A DNA stretch of 64,000 nucleotides from Alternaria dauci (taxonomy: Eukaryota; Ascomycota; Dothideomycetes; Pleosporales; Pleosporaceae). Made by a program: the position numbers and the translations under genes. Positions 21,838 to 32,938 of the stretch are shown one piece after another (position 1 is the first letter of the stretch; each line of letters opens with the position of its first letter). The DNA lies in assembly GCF_042100115.1 (NCBI RefSeq), contig NC_091275.1, positions 2,294,001-2,358,000 on the forward strand, given 5' to 3'. The notes under the pieces were generated by a model. That model searched no databases, was not told the DNA's origin, and saw only the letters and a program-made list of their open reading frames with translations.

Positions 21838-23911
21838 ATGAAAACCATTTGCATTGATTTCGATAACAATAGATCTCAGAAACGAGTGTCACAAACGTCA
21901 TCGAGTACGAGTGACACAAAGTTAGAGCATGGTACTCCTGAACTGCGGCGTGTCAGAGATAAAATACCATGGAAGCTATGGATCGTCGCTATGATCGGGT
22001 TTTGGGAGAGGGCAGCATTCTGGGGGCGTAAGTGTCACCGTTACATATCAACGTATTTGACACTCCACTGACGCTCCACTGAAAAGTCACCGCCCCTTGG
22101 CAAAACTACATGGAGCACCCTCGGCACTACGACATGGACCAAACTCCCGGCGCTCTCAACCTCGGGCAGACCACGGCAACACGAATGTACTGCGGGTTCT
22201 TCATCGTCTACTTCACTAGCCCCATTCTCATAGCGCCGTTGGCAGACAATCATCTAGGCCAATACAAGACTCTGCTGATCAGCTTGGCGGTTTATACCAC
22301 TGGATGCATCATCTTAGTAATCAGCTCGCTCCCGACGATGCTTGATCGAGGAGCAGGTTTGCCCGGTCTGATCATTGCGATGTTTCTGATAGCTTTGGGT
22401 GGCGGTGGTGTGAGTATTATCCCCAACAATGCCACTTGCTCCGAATGCTAACGTCACTTAGACCCAAGTTACCATGAGGTCATTCATTGCTAATCAATAT
22501 ACGGACAGGACTTCCAAGAAGATAACACTCTTAGCAACCCGATATCGTTTCCTGAAATGGGCCCGTCTCTCGAAATACTTTCCAGCTTCATTGGAAGGTG
22601 AACAAGTCGCGATCGACAGTGACATCACTCTGCAATTTATCTACAACCTATATTTCTGGATCGGCAACGTAGGCGCTTTGCTAGCGTTCCCTTGTGTCTA
22701 CATCGAGAAACACCACGGCTTTGCTTCTGCATATGCTTTGGGTCTTGGTTGTATTGTTATCGCGTTCCTGATGTTGGTTTTTGGCAAGAAATGTTTTGGT
22801 ATGCAGACATTACATCTCTGTACTACAGGCGTTAACCTCCACGTAGTCAACCCACCGCAAGAAGCAGACGTGGTGGTTCCCGCAGCCAAGGTTCTGAGCT
22901 GCGCCATGCGCAACGGCTTTCGGATGCAACGCGCAAACCCAGTATATCAGCGTACTGAGAAAGGCAAAGAGGTGTCGTGGAGCGGCCAATTCTTCGATGA
23001 GATCACTCGTGCGTTGGGCGCGTGTCGAGTGCTGTAAGTGTGACTAGATCCATCTGCTTGTACACGCTAACTTGTCGTCAAGTCTGGCATTCATCGTTTT
23101 TTACATGTGCTTCGACCAAATGCAGAACAATCTCATATCTCAAGCCAGCGATATGAACACTGGAAACACGCCCAACGACGTCCTACCCAACATGAATCAA
23201 GTGGCTTGCATACTCATCAGTCCGCTCGTAGAATACGTTCTCAACCCTTTGCTGGCAAAACGACGCGCATACCTAAAGGCAATCACTCGCATCGCCATCG
23301 GCTTCTGCTTTGTCACACTTGCGATGCTGTATGCAACCTTGGTACAGCATTACATCTACACGTCTCCACCATGCTTTGACCACCCATCAGACTGCGGGAA
23401 CAGTCTTTCCGCAAAACAGTTCCGGCCCAATGTCTGGATACAAGCACCGCTCTATTTCCTGATAGCAACAGGCGAGGTGTTTGCCATGACGACAGCCATG
23501 GAGTATGCGGAGAAGCATGCGCCGAAGGAGATGAAGGTCTTCGTGCAGGCCATCAACATGCTCATCACGGGTATAGGCTCGGCTATCGCTCTAGTCATCG
23601 CCGAAGCAGCTCGCGATCCTTATCTTACCTCATTCTATGGTAGTCTGACAGGTGCTATGGCTCTGATAACCATTGTCTTTTACGTCATGTTCCGCAACAA
23701 GGACAAAGATCATGTCACCTCAGATGTGGAGAAGGGCAGCACAAGAGTAACGCTATCGCCGCCAGACACACTCTTGGAATCACGCCAATCTGGTCTGATT
23801 GTGGCAAGTGAATCCACAAGTACAGACAAGGACATGGAGCTGACGCCGATCCCATCCTCACGGACAACACCTATTGAGCGGGATACCACAGCTATAGCTG
23901 GATCACGTTAG
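21838..23911 (+). CDS. Proton-coupled oligopeptide transporter (PTR2/POT family)
   Basis: Five exons, 21838-22027, 22087-22409, 22462-22798, 22847-23033 and 23083-23911, give 621 residues; introns are 59, 52, 48 and 49 bp. The family features are the first membrane helix with the ExxER-like FWERAAFWG, APWQNYMEHPR, the NLGQTTATRMYCGFF helix, FIANQYTD, and the long C-terminal membrane block from FIVFYMCFDQMQNNL. It imports di- and tripeptides with protons across the plasma membrane. A segment of about 30 residues (from TSKKITLL to ASLE) sits between FIANQYTD and the usual GEQVAIDSD and has no obvious counterpart in the family; no splice pair removes it. The 48 bp intron at 22799 has no in-frame stop and was recognised because splicing gives the family-like GKKCFVNPP. 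Confidence 0.88.
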
Positions 23912-24417
23912 GAAGCCTTTGTTCTTCCGCTTCGGAACGTCATCTGGGCGAGCGCCGAGTACCGCACCAGCGTGGTTACTACTGTAAATATGTAAATTCT
24001 ATGGACTGTTATGACAGGATATCATATCACCCGTTACGACCATGCGACAACGGCAATCTGCAACCCATGTATCAAAGTTGGGAAAATGGTTTATGATGTT
24101 CTTTGTCACATTATCAAAAAATGGATCTCAGCATTTTCGGCGTTTCGAGGTGTAACCGTTAGAAAAGATCATGGAGCATACGCATAATTATAGGAATGAT
24201 ATTTTCACAAGACTGAACACTTGTCACCATCACATCGCCAACTGTGAACGTCTCTTGATACAAGCGAAAGTCGTTGTTCGGTCGCTGTCGGCTTGCGATA
24301 CAAAAGATATGTCAGATTATTCGCTTATGCCATTGTGTCTCCAAACATTCACACATGGCAGCAAAAAAGCTGATGGAGCAAATATGCGACTATGTACGCA
24401 AAAAGTAATGGTTGATT
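23912..24417. other. Intergenic, 0.5 kb
   Basis: AT-rich stretch between the peptide transporter and a tRNA gene. No open frame of note and no repeat seen. Confidence 0.4.
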
Positions 24418-24488
24418 GCCTTCCGCCAGAATTGAACTGACGACCTCGTCATTACTAGTGACGCGCTCTACCACTGAGCTAGGAAGGC
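24418..24488 (-). tRNA. tRNA-Thr (anticodon AGU)
   Basis: The reverse strand folds as a full cloverleaf: 7 bp acceptor GCCTTCC/GGAAGGC, D arm GCTC..GAGC, anticodon stem CGTCA/TGACG with loop CTAGTAA (anticodon AGT), and T arm GTCAG-TTCAATT-CTGGC. No intron. A34 is normally edited to inosine, reading ACU/ACC/ACA. CCA is not encoded, as in eukaryotes. Confidence 0.93.
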
Positions 24489-25091
24489 TATTCGAGTTGG
24501 ATGACAAAAGTGGAAAAAATACAATGTATATTCCCTTAAATCGCATTGTTAGTCAGACTGACGACTTGCATGCGCGTGCTGAGTGAACCCAGGCTCGCAG
24601 CATGACTCGCGGGGTAAAACGGTCATAGCACTAGTAGACAGCCTGTGGGGTTGAACTTTATGACCTCGAAGACATATTCATGTTCGTGACAACATGAATT
24701 TCGAAAGGATGGATTCAAACAACGCCTCATTTATGCCACGTTTTCTCTTCTTTTGCGACCATCCCTACCTCATTCAACTTCTCCACAGGATTTCCCCTAG
24801 CTTTGGTCTATCATTGCCTTATTACTATTCCCCTTCCCTTCGTCTGCAGCGGCTCATCGTAAAAAGGCGGAGGATGAGCTTCAGAGGCACTTTGAAATAA
24901 AAATTCCATGTATTCGCTACTCTTATCATGTGCTGCCACGTTGTCTACGAAGACCAGCTATATGCAACGCCAGTCTAGATGCAGTATCCGCCCTAGAAAA
25001 TGGCCTGGAAATGGAAAGAAAAACCACTAAAAAATAATGAGGGTATGACGCTATTCGGAACGAGATAAAAGAAGTTTACAACACTGATGAC
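24489..25091. other. Intergenic, 0.6 kb
   Basis: Between the tRNA upstream flank and the CLC 3' end. AT-rich with pyrimidine tracts; nothing recognised. Confidence 0.4.
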
Positions 25092-27966
25092 TCAAATCTG
25101 GCGCGATGCCTTCTCTTGGTGCTCGAGTTCTTTGACATACTTGACGAAAGTCTTCTTGTGAACCTACTTGCAGTTAGTATTGTTCAGTCTCTACTCTTGA
25201 TGCGTTACATACCAAACCAGCATACTTGCCGTCCCTGAGCACACAGATATACCGCAGTCCGAGCTTCACGAAGCACTCGTACACCAAATCCATGGGTGAG
25301 TGGACGTCCAATGCTACAGGTGCCGGGTCAATATATGGCGTAAAGTCGCTAGGGTCGTAAGCGTCTTGCTCTTCCTCGTCTTGCGGCTCCCGCCCTGCAG
25401 CCCAGTCTACCCGTGGTGACATGAGACAGAGCGTGTTTTCCTCATTTTCCAGCTTATCGAGGGCGAACTCCAGATCGGGCGCAGGAATGAGACCAACAAG
25501 AACGCCATTTTTGATGATTGACAAACCGCCATCGAGTTCGCCTTTCGCTTGCAGACCGCGTTGCTTTGCACGAAGTTCGACTGCGGGGATAAGTGCGTCT
25601 TCTGAGATGTCTATGATGTGATCTTGTCTTTTCCCGGTGGTGATGTCGCCAAGCTCGGATGTGAAAGTCGGCCGCACCTTGTTGTCGAGGAAGGGATACG
25701 AGTTCATATCTGTGAGCAGATCATAGATACTTAGTGGTTCAATAGCATCGGCTACCCATTTGGAGACGAGGATGCCGAGGGAGAAAGGTAGGACGTGATC
25801 CAAACTACCCGTGAGCTCGAAGAGGATGACTGCTAGGGTAATACTTAGACGAGTAACACCCGTCATTGTGGCGCCAGCAGCGACAAGGGCGTATACTCCA
25901 GGAACAACACATTGGCCTGGTGTTCCATCGGCGGAGCACTCAGCAAAAAGACCGACATGGTTAAAACGCAGGGCAACGAGTTGCACGGTATGACCAATGA
26001 AGCGTCCAGCAAGCCCACCTACAACCATCGAAGGTACGTAGATACCAGCTGGCACTTTAATTCCAAAGGTAACGACGGTCAGGAGCGCCTTGATGACGAA
26101 TGCGAAGAACAAGACTTTGAGCACGCTTGGGATATGTTCGACTGTGGGACAAAGACCGTCACCGCTGTCCGTGTAAATGTCACATGGACTAGCCAACTCG
26201 AACAGGAGCTCCGTGACTGGAAGCTTGGTGTAACGATTCCAGAAACTGATGAGACCGGTGACAAGCGCAACGAGAAATACTTCGAGAAGCGGGTGTTTCT
26301 TGATGATGGGTATGCGACGGAATGTTCGTGCCCAGATGCGGGATGCCTTGATGAACAATGCGCCGAGGACACCACCTACAGCACCGGTGAAGACGAAGGT
26401 CGCAAGCTCGAAGAACTTCCAGTCCAAGTGGTAGCGGACCTCGAAGAGAACAATCTTCTTGGTGCCGTATGGATCCAGAAATTTGAGAGACAGAGCAGCC
26501 GCCTATTGAACAATTAGCCTAGCCAGCGTAGGAAGCAGGTGACTTACGATGCAGCAGAAGAAGGTCCTGAACAGCGTCTTGGATGGGAAGTAGTAGCTGA
26601 CTTCTTCCAGGCTGAAGAGCACTCCACCAATCGGAGCACCGAAAGCAACTGCGACACCACTAGCAGCACTAGCGCTGAGGATCTCCCTGCGCTTTGCGTC
26701 GTTGTTACTGTACTTGGAGAAGATGCGGCATGCGATGTTTCCTATGCAAGTCGCGATGTGCACGTACGGGCCTTCCTTGCCGAGACTGAGACCTGACGCA
26801 ACACTTAAAATCAGTGCCAGCGTCTTGACGAGCAGAGTGCGCACACCCAAATAACCGTGGAGAACGAAGCCGCTGAGAATGACCTTGACTTCAGCTACAC
26901 CACTACCAGCAGCGGAATAGTAGACCATGGGTGGGCGGGCCTGGACTTCCTGGAACCTCGACTCTGGACTGATGCTGCGACTGTGCTTGCCATCTTCTTC
27001 CTCGGCTTCATCGGAGTATGTCCGCACTTCTGCACCCAAGTTCTCGTCGAGTGTGGAGAGGGATATGGCCGAGGGGATGACGGTCTTGGTGGTGAGGGTG
27101 AGCAGACACGAGGCCATGGACAAGAAGATGACGGAGAGGACGAAGAAGCCAAATTGCGTTTGGACGACATCCAGCCTGTCGTTGCGGACGGCCTCGGACC
27201 AGTGGACCCAGCTGTCGCAGACTGATGCACCATCACAGCACGTCTTGCGGCTCTTGTTCCAGCCTTTGGTGCAGTATCCTTGCTTCAGGTCGAACAGCGT
27301 GGTCTCGGTGGTGTTGACAAAGTAGGCACAGACGGCAGTCAGGACGCCAATGAGGGCCACGAGTATCCAGCCCTGGGCGCCATCGAACCATGCCGCCAAG
27401 CGCCCCCTGATGTCTTTTCTGCTGCGTAGGGCCTTGACGCGATAGGCGTCGGCGATGTTATCGTGGACCCAGTCAGTCGACGTGAACTGATCGTACCACA
27501 CGCGGTTGTCCTGGAGGAACGAGGCCTTTGCCGAGTGCATGCTCTGCTCCAGGCCGGCGCCTCGCTCGCCCAGGGCGTTGACAAGGCGCTGGCTGAACGT
27601 GTGTCCGCCCGTGAGAGAGCCTCTCCGGCTCCGCATGCGCGAGCTGGTGGGCAGCTGGCTATTGTTACGCGTCATGCCCGGTCGAGGCGTGCCGGGGCTC
27701 GTGGCGGGGAGGCTCTTGTACGACCTGGCGCCCCGCAGGTGAGGCACGCCCAGCAAGGCCGTCCGCTCGTTGACGCTGCCTGTCGACCTGGTGAGATCCG
27801 TGTCCGAGGCACGCATCGGCCGCTGGGCGCTGAAGGTCAGCGTGGGCGACGTGGGCGTGGTGCTGCTGAACGTGTCATGGCGCTCGCGCTGTTCGGCAGC
27901 GCAGTCATCGTCGGCGTCGTCGTCGTAGTCGTCGACACTGTGGTACGACCGCATCGACTTGGGCAT
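25092..27966 (-). CDS. CLC-type chloride channel/transporter
   Basis: Exons 27966-26548, 26502-25213 and 25163-25092 (introns 45 and 49 bp) encode 926 residues. A long Ser/Thr/Arg-rich cytosolic N-terminus (about 190 residues) precedes the membrane core. Selectivity-filter signatures are clear: GSGVAEVK, GKEGPYVH at about 396-403 with the gating Glu398, FGAPIGGVLFSLEEV, and in exon 2 GIKVPAGIYVPSMVVGG. Two CBS domains follow in the C-terminal ~200 residues. The gating Glu suggests a Cl-/H+ exchanger of the GEF1 type, acting in Golgi/vacuolar membranes, important for ion balance and copper loading of secretory proteins. The last exon codes for 23 residues and was chosen because it ends the second CBS domain properly (KYVKELEHQ). 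Confidence 0.93.
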
Positions 27967-28676
27967 GGCGAGCGAGTATAAAGGAGGCAGTTACAATCTG
28001 GGCACAGGCGATGTATTAGTATCGAGCTCGGCCAGAGACATGTCGCCGAGCAGAAGCCGCTATCGAGGTCATCTGGAAAACCATGGCGGTGTCACGATGG
28101 ATATGCTATGGCTGGGCACCATGGGCTCCTCCCCACTCTGCCGCGGATCCCTCCAGCATGCGTTGTTGTCCTTGGTCCGGGGAGCGATACGCACCGACGC
28201 AGGTAAGCCAACTGTCTCAGACTTGGGTGCGTATGATGCAGCGCAGCGATCCCGCACAGCGCAGCAAAAGCAGCAACAGCAGCAACAGCAGAGAGCGCTC
28301 TGTAGGCGGCACTCTGACGCTAATCCCAGGCGACGACTCGCTACACGGGGGAAATGGCGGTAGGCGCGTTCCATGTGATTATCAGCGTTGCACGCGATGG
28401 TGACGAAACGCAGGGCAAGCGGAAGCCGCCAAACCACACGCGGCCAAGGCGCGATGCTGTAGCGCCCAATCGCAGCCCCCAGCCCCACCACCACACACTC
28501 TCTTGCGCCTGCAACTCGGGACATGCTGAGCCGCTGATCTGAGGATTCCAAAAGAACTTCTCGGAAAGCCCGTCTCGGATGACCGGGAATTCGCCGAGTA
28601 GCATCCATCGAGGTACTAGCGAACATTGTGGAAGGTCGGACGACAATCGAACCTACATCCCTCTGTAGCATCCGAG
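27967..28676. other. Divergent promoter region CLC / esterase
   Basis: 710 bp between divergent genes, GC-rich, with a CAG/CAA microsatellite at 28261-28292 (listed separately). Long open frames on both strands here come from base composition. Confidence 0.4.
28261..28292. repeat. CAG/CAA microsatellite
   Basis: About ten imperfect CAR trinucleotides in the intergenic region between the CLC and esterase genes. It would be expected to vary in length between strains. Confidence 0.7.
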
Positions 28677-29771
28677 ATGGTGAGTTCTGCTGGCGTCTTT
28701 GGTTGCATTTCAACCAAAACACACACTGATGACCTAAGCCTGCTCTATACGACCAATTCCTGCTCTTCGGAGACAGCATAACCCAGGACTCCTTCTCCCA
28801 AGAACGCGGTTTCGGTTTCTCTGCAGCCCTTCAAGCTGGTCAGTCGACATGTCGTCATGTTCCTCCGGGTCGTTGTTTCTGGCCTGATACACTTTTTCAC
28901 GAAGCTTCCATGCTGATCATCCATCAGCATACATACGACGACTCGATGTAGTCAATCGCGGGTTTAGGTTATGACGTCCTATTCTTGCAGCTGTAGCCAC
29001 GACTAATACTACGACAGTGGGTACAACACCCGCCAAGCTCTCCAGATACTCCCCGCCATCGTGCCTCCGCCAGAGCAGGCCAAGATCCGGTTCATGGTAA
29101 GACTTGCCCATGTCAGACACTGCCCGGACTAACCGCCCAGACCGTCTTCTTCGGTGCCAACGACTCATCCCTACCAGATGCGCCGAACAAGCAGCACATT
29201 CCGCTCAATGAGTTCATACAGAACCTCAAGGACATCATCTTCCATCCCAGAATCAAAGCTCATGGCCCTCGCATCATCCTAGTTGCTCCTCCCCCAATCA
29301 ACGAGCATCTTTGGTGGCCAAGAGACCAGTCGAACGGGTATACTAGCGTCTCGCGCCTAGCCAGTACGACCAAAGCATACGCCGATGCAGTTGTCGAGCT
29401 TGGCGCTGAACTCAACCTCCCCGTCGTGAACCTCTGGAAAGCCTTCATGGCAAAGACGGACTTCAAGGCAGACGCTTGGAAACTCGGTGATCAACTGCCT
29501 GGGTCGCTAGACGTTGCACAGAACGACGCCCTGGTGGAACTCATGTACGATGGTATGACATGTACATGGCATTCCCGCCTTCGGTACCGTACTGACTTGA
29601 CCTGCAGGCCTCCACTTCAACCCAGCGGGCTATGACATCTTCTACCAAGAATTGATCAAGGTGATTGAACAGCACTGGCCGGACCAAATGCCTGAAAAGC
29701 TACCCATGGTGTTGCCGCCGTGGAACGATGAAGAAGCATGGAAGGCATGGGAGGCCACTCAGACAATTTAG
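28677..29771 (+). CDS. IAH1: Isoamyl acetate-hydrolysing esterase-like SGNH hydrolase
   Basis: Six exons, 28677-28679, 28739-28838, 28928-28967, 29018-29096, 29141-29552 and 29608-29771, give 265 residues. The first exon would be just the ATG, followed by GTGAGT; no other upstream start gives the family's N-terminus PALYDQFLLFGDSITQ. SGNH motifs are all present: GDSITQ (nucleophile Ser14), the Gly block in NRGFSGYNTRQAL (made by joining exons 3 and 4), GANDS, and DGLHFNPAGY with the catalytic Asp/His. Yeast Iah1 hydrolyses acetate esters such as isoamyl acetate. The alcohol acetyltransferase-like gene at 13.4 kb would catalyse the reverse type of reaction, but linkage is too loose to claim a pathway. 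Confidence 0.88.
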
Positions 29772-30463
29772 ACTATGCATCGGAAGGGCAAACGTCGCGT
29801 GCACGAGCACTAGCAGGCTTTAATTGTGTGTGTTGAAGGTCCGACAAAGCGGGGCTCCGGGGAAGGCCCTGGTTGTGCCAATCAGACAGGGGTGCATAAC
29901 TCCGGCAGCATGTGGTTAGTGGCGGCGTCGTTCCCCATGAGCCTCAGAGTAGCATCGCGACGACAATACGCATCATCATTTCTGCAGTCGATTGTTCCAG
30001 CTCCTATCCTTGTACCATCGTTTTCTGGGACCCTGTACATTACCTTGCCCATCTTCTTGAGGCCACTTCGGAAACCGCCTGATCTTCGGCAAAGAGCGTT
30101 GTTGCAAGGCCGCACCTTCTGCTTCCACCACCCCAACTGACTACATCGACCAACGTCAGCCGCTTGCCCTCCGAAGTCCCCAAACTGTTGCAGCTTCTTT
30201 GCGCATCTTCATTACACCTCCAAAGCAAACGCGCTACAGGTCGACAGCCGCCTTCAGACACACCCTGGCCGCTTCTTCGTTACCACCGCTCGAGACGTTC
30301 GCACAGGACAAACCCTTAGACTGCCAGCCCGGAACAAGTACATACAGAGCAAGCTGAGGCCGGTTGCAGTCGTTGCTCGGGTGTTCGTTGGTTGGGGAAG
30401 CCCCACGGAAAGGCTGGTGTCTCTTTGTTGAGCACGTCACCAAGGGATGAGAGAGTCACGGGC
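29772..30463. other. Intergenic, 0.7 kb
   Basis: Between the esterase stop and the next start on the same strand. Frames here are short and without features; the last ~150 bp is likely leader. Confidence 0.4.
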
Positions 30464-32279
30464 ATGGATCCCCAGAGCGTAGCCTTCCAGCCGCGCGACG
30501 ATCTCTGGCGCTTTCAAAGCGAAATGCTCCGAGTGCAAGAGAACCAAGCCGACCTCGCTGATCGCGTCGCTCGCTTGGAGCGCAAGCACGAGGACGACTC
30601 GCGCCTGAAGAACGTCTGGGGGACTTCATCGCCCTTCCCTTCGGTGTTGGGGGGAACGCCTCAACAGGGTGAGAAAACACAGTTCAAATTTGAGTACATG
30701 GAAGCCTGGCTGACACACATCAGTGCCCCTGCAGCAGCCGACCGCCGAGCACTTTACAAACTTTGAAGACCAGTCCAGCAACCTCATCGGCAACCTGCAG
30801 CTCGATGCTGACGAGGAGCCTCGTCGCGTAGGCGCTACGTCCCGTGCGAACAGTGTTCGCTTCGACGAGACGGCTAACCACGGCCACTGGGCACATGCGT
30901 CGAGGTCGTCTTTGGATCTGATACCCCGCACTGGCAGCGGCATGGGCGGTCATGTCATGAGCGAGCGCAGCTACTCCCACAAATCAGACGGAAGGCAGAG
31001 CTCTGCTGGTCAGTCGGTACATTCCATGGCGTCTGGCCGCGCGAACAGTCTTACTAGCTTTGGACCGACAACGCCTCAAGATGCCCCAGGGCTGGCTCCT
31101 GGCTTGTTCATTCTCGGCTCCGTTCCTGCCATAATACGTTGCTGGCTCAACACTAACTTCAGGCACGATACCCTGTTGTACGCAGCAGTGTGTTCAGGCT
31201 CATACACATCTTATCTCGACTCTCACATGGTCCATCACCTAGGCTTCCAGGATCGCGTCGTCATAGGCGAGGATGGTGTTCGCAAAATCAAGCTTTCCGT
31301 ATATCTCCCAGAGGCCGTGCCTGTGTCAGCATCTTCGCGATCCGACAGCCCAGCTCCACAGCTCCCTTCGGTAGGCGTCAATTTCACAGTCACCAAGGAG
31401 CACAATGCTGAAGTCAATCCAAAAGCTATTCAAATTTTCCTTGGCAGCGACATGCTTCGAGAGCATAATGCCGATCTTCTCTTCTCTTCCAGCCAACTGA
31501 CATTGTATGATGATGACCACAGCAAGCTTCAGATACCACTTGTGCGCCCTGAAGATGATCGCGCTTTCAAATCCTTGCACACTAGCAGTGCTTCCACGGC
31601 GAATCTAAACCGCACAACTTCGGCTCTTGCTTCAACGCAGTCAAACCACATAATGGAAAGGGCCGCCACTTCAGCAACTTGTGACACTTATCCGTTGGCT
31701 GAGAATTCGAACGGCCAAGGGCCAGCGACTAACTCGGACGATGGCGAGTCAAGTGGACGCGGGAGTCTTGAACAGCAACCTCAACTCGGACTCTCTACGT
31801 CGAACCGCTCTGACACCAGAGATGCTCCGAACCCAGGCGTTGCTCCGAACCCAGGCGTTGCTAGTGGAGCGCCGCGTACAGGAGCATCTCCAGCTATTTG
31901 GAGCAATTGGCGCCGTGACCAGGCGGAGAAGGCAAACACGGGCTCTCTGGATTGGGCTAATGTGGGTAAAACTACCAGCTCTAATCCCAGCTATCAGCGA
32001 CGTGATACGGGCATCAAAGTCCTGAAACCATCTAGATCGGCACGTACATTATCCACGTCAAACCCATCGCCAGTCACAGGACAGTCGCGCTTCTTTGATG
32101 ATGGAAAGCGGAGGGACGAGGGCGAAGCGACCAGCGACGTCGCTCCTCCTCAGGTGAAGAGGACTGTGTCTGGGGAAAAGGGCAGGGAGAACATGCCTGG
32201 ATTGTCGAAACCTCGATCCGCGAATCCAGTTGGCGGCGCTTCTGCTTTTGCATGGCTGAACAGCAGCGGGTCGAGATGA
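30464..32279 (+). CDS. Coiled-coil protein with retropepsin-like segment
   Basis: Exons 30464-30668 and 30724-32279 (55 bp intron) encode 586 residues. Residues ~15-50 form a heptad-like helix (FQSEMLRVQENQADLADRVA). A Ser-rich linker leads to a structured core, roughly 210-340, that I read as a retropepsin-like fold: the strand and turn LLYAAVCSGSYTSYLD, then HHLGF, then KIKLSVYLPEAV, follow the order seen in DDI/retropepsin domains, but the catalytic D-S/T-G is C-S-G. The C-terminal half is low-complexity and basic/Ser-rich, with an 18 bp tandem duplication encoding a doubled APNPGV. A whole-family name is not known to me. It may be a pseudo-protease scaffold; this is inference. Confidence 0.7.
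31825..31860 (+). repeat. Perfect 18 bp tandem duplication in coding sequence
   Basis: Two identical adjacent copies of GCTCCGAACCCAGGCGTT, in frame, adding six residues (APNPGV) to the disordered C-terminal half of the host protein. Perfect identity suggests a recent event. Confidence 0.9.
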
Positions 32280-32938
32280 AACGTGACGAATCTACCCAGT
32301 GTCTGTATTGTAAATACCATTAGACTGCTGCGCTAGCAGCATAACGACTGTCGAGCGGGACTCAATCAATGTTACATACGATCGCCGTACGCTTCACAAC
32401 GCTTTGTCGATGACTTGTGCAAACAAAAGAGAGGAGCTTCACACTGTGTAAGTGAAAACCGGAACATCCTTTTTACAGGCATTCTTTCCCACCACAGCAA
32501 AGTGTGTTCAAAGTCGTGTATACGTAGATAGAGAAGCTGGACACCTGAAACTCTATCAACCATTGCAAGTTCTCTTGCAATAAGCTGGTCCGCGGTGGCC
32601 ACCAGCAAGAGTCCTGTCCTTCCAGATAGAGGACAGGGGTGGAGCATTCATCGCGTTGCCAAGCTCGCTTACTCCGCAAGGCTGAAGCGATTCGAAGGCG
32701 ATGGTGACGACGGCGTATAGCACGGCGTTGCTCTCATTTTTCGGACATTGCGCTTTTACCCCACGTTTGCTTCACCGCCGTGTTACTGTATTTGTGAACA
32801 AACAGGCGGCCTTCTCTGGGTACTGCGCCACGCGCTGCATAATCTTTCTCCGCCTTTTTGCTTGTCCTTTGACCCTCCTTGGTTCGCCTTGTATAATCTG
32901 CCTTGAAGCTCTTCGCGGGCTTCACGGTAGGCACTCAG
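32280..32938. other. Intergenic and probable 5' region of the USP gene
   Basis: The last ~250 bp is pyrimidine-rich, as in promoters of constitutive fungal genes. The missing first exon of the ubiquitin protease should lie here. A start at 32701 with a donor at 32820 would join in the right phase to 32939, but its peptide looks non-coding. Confidence 0.4.
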
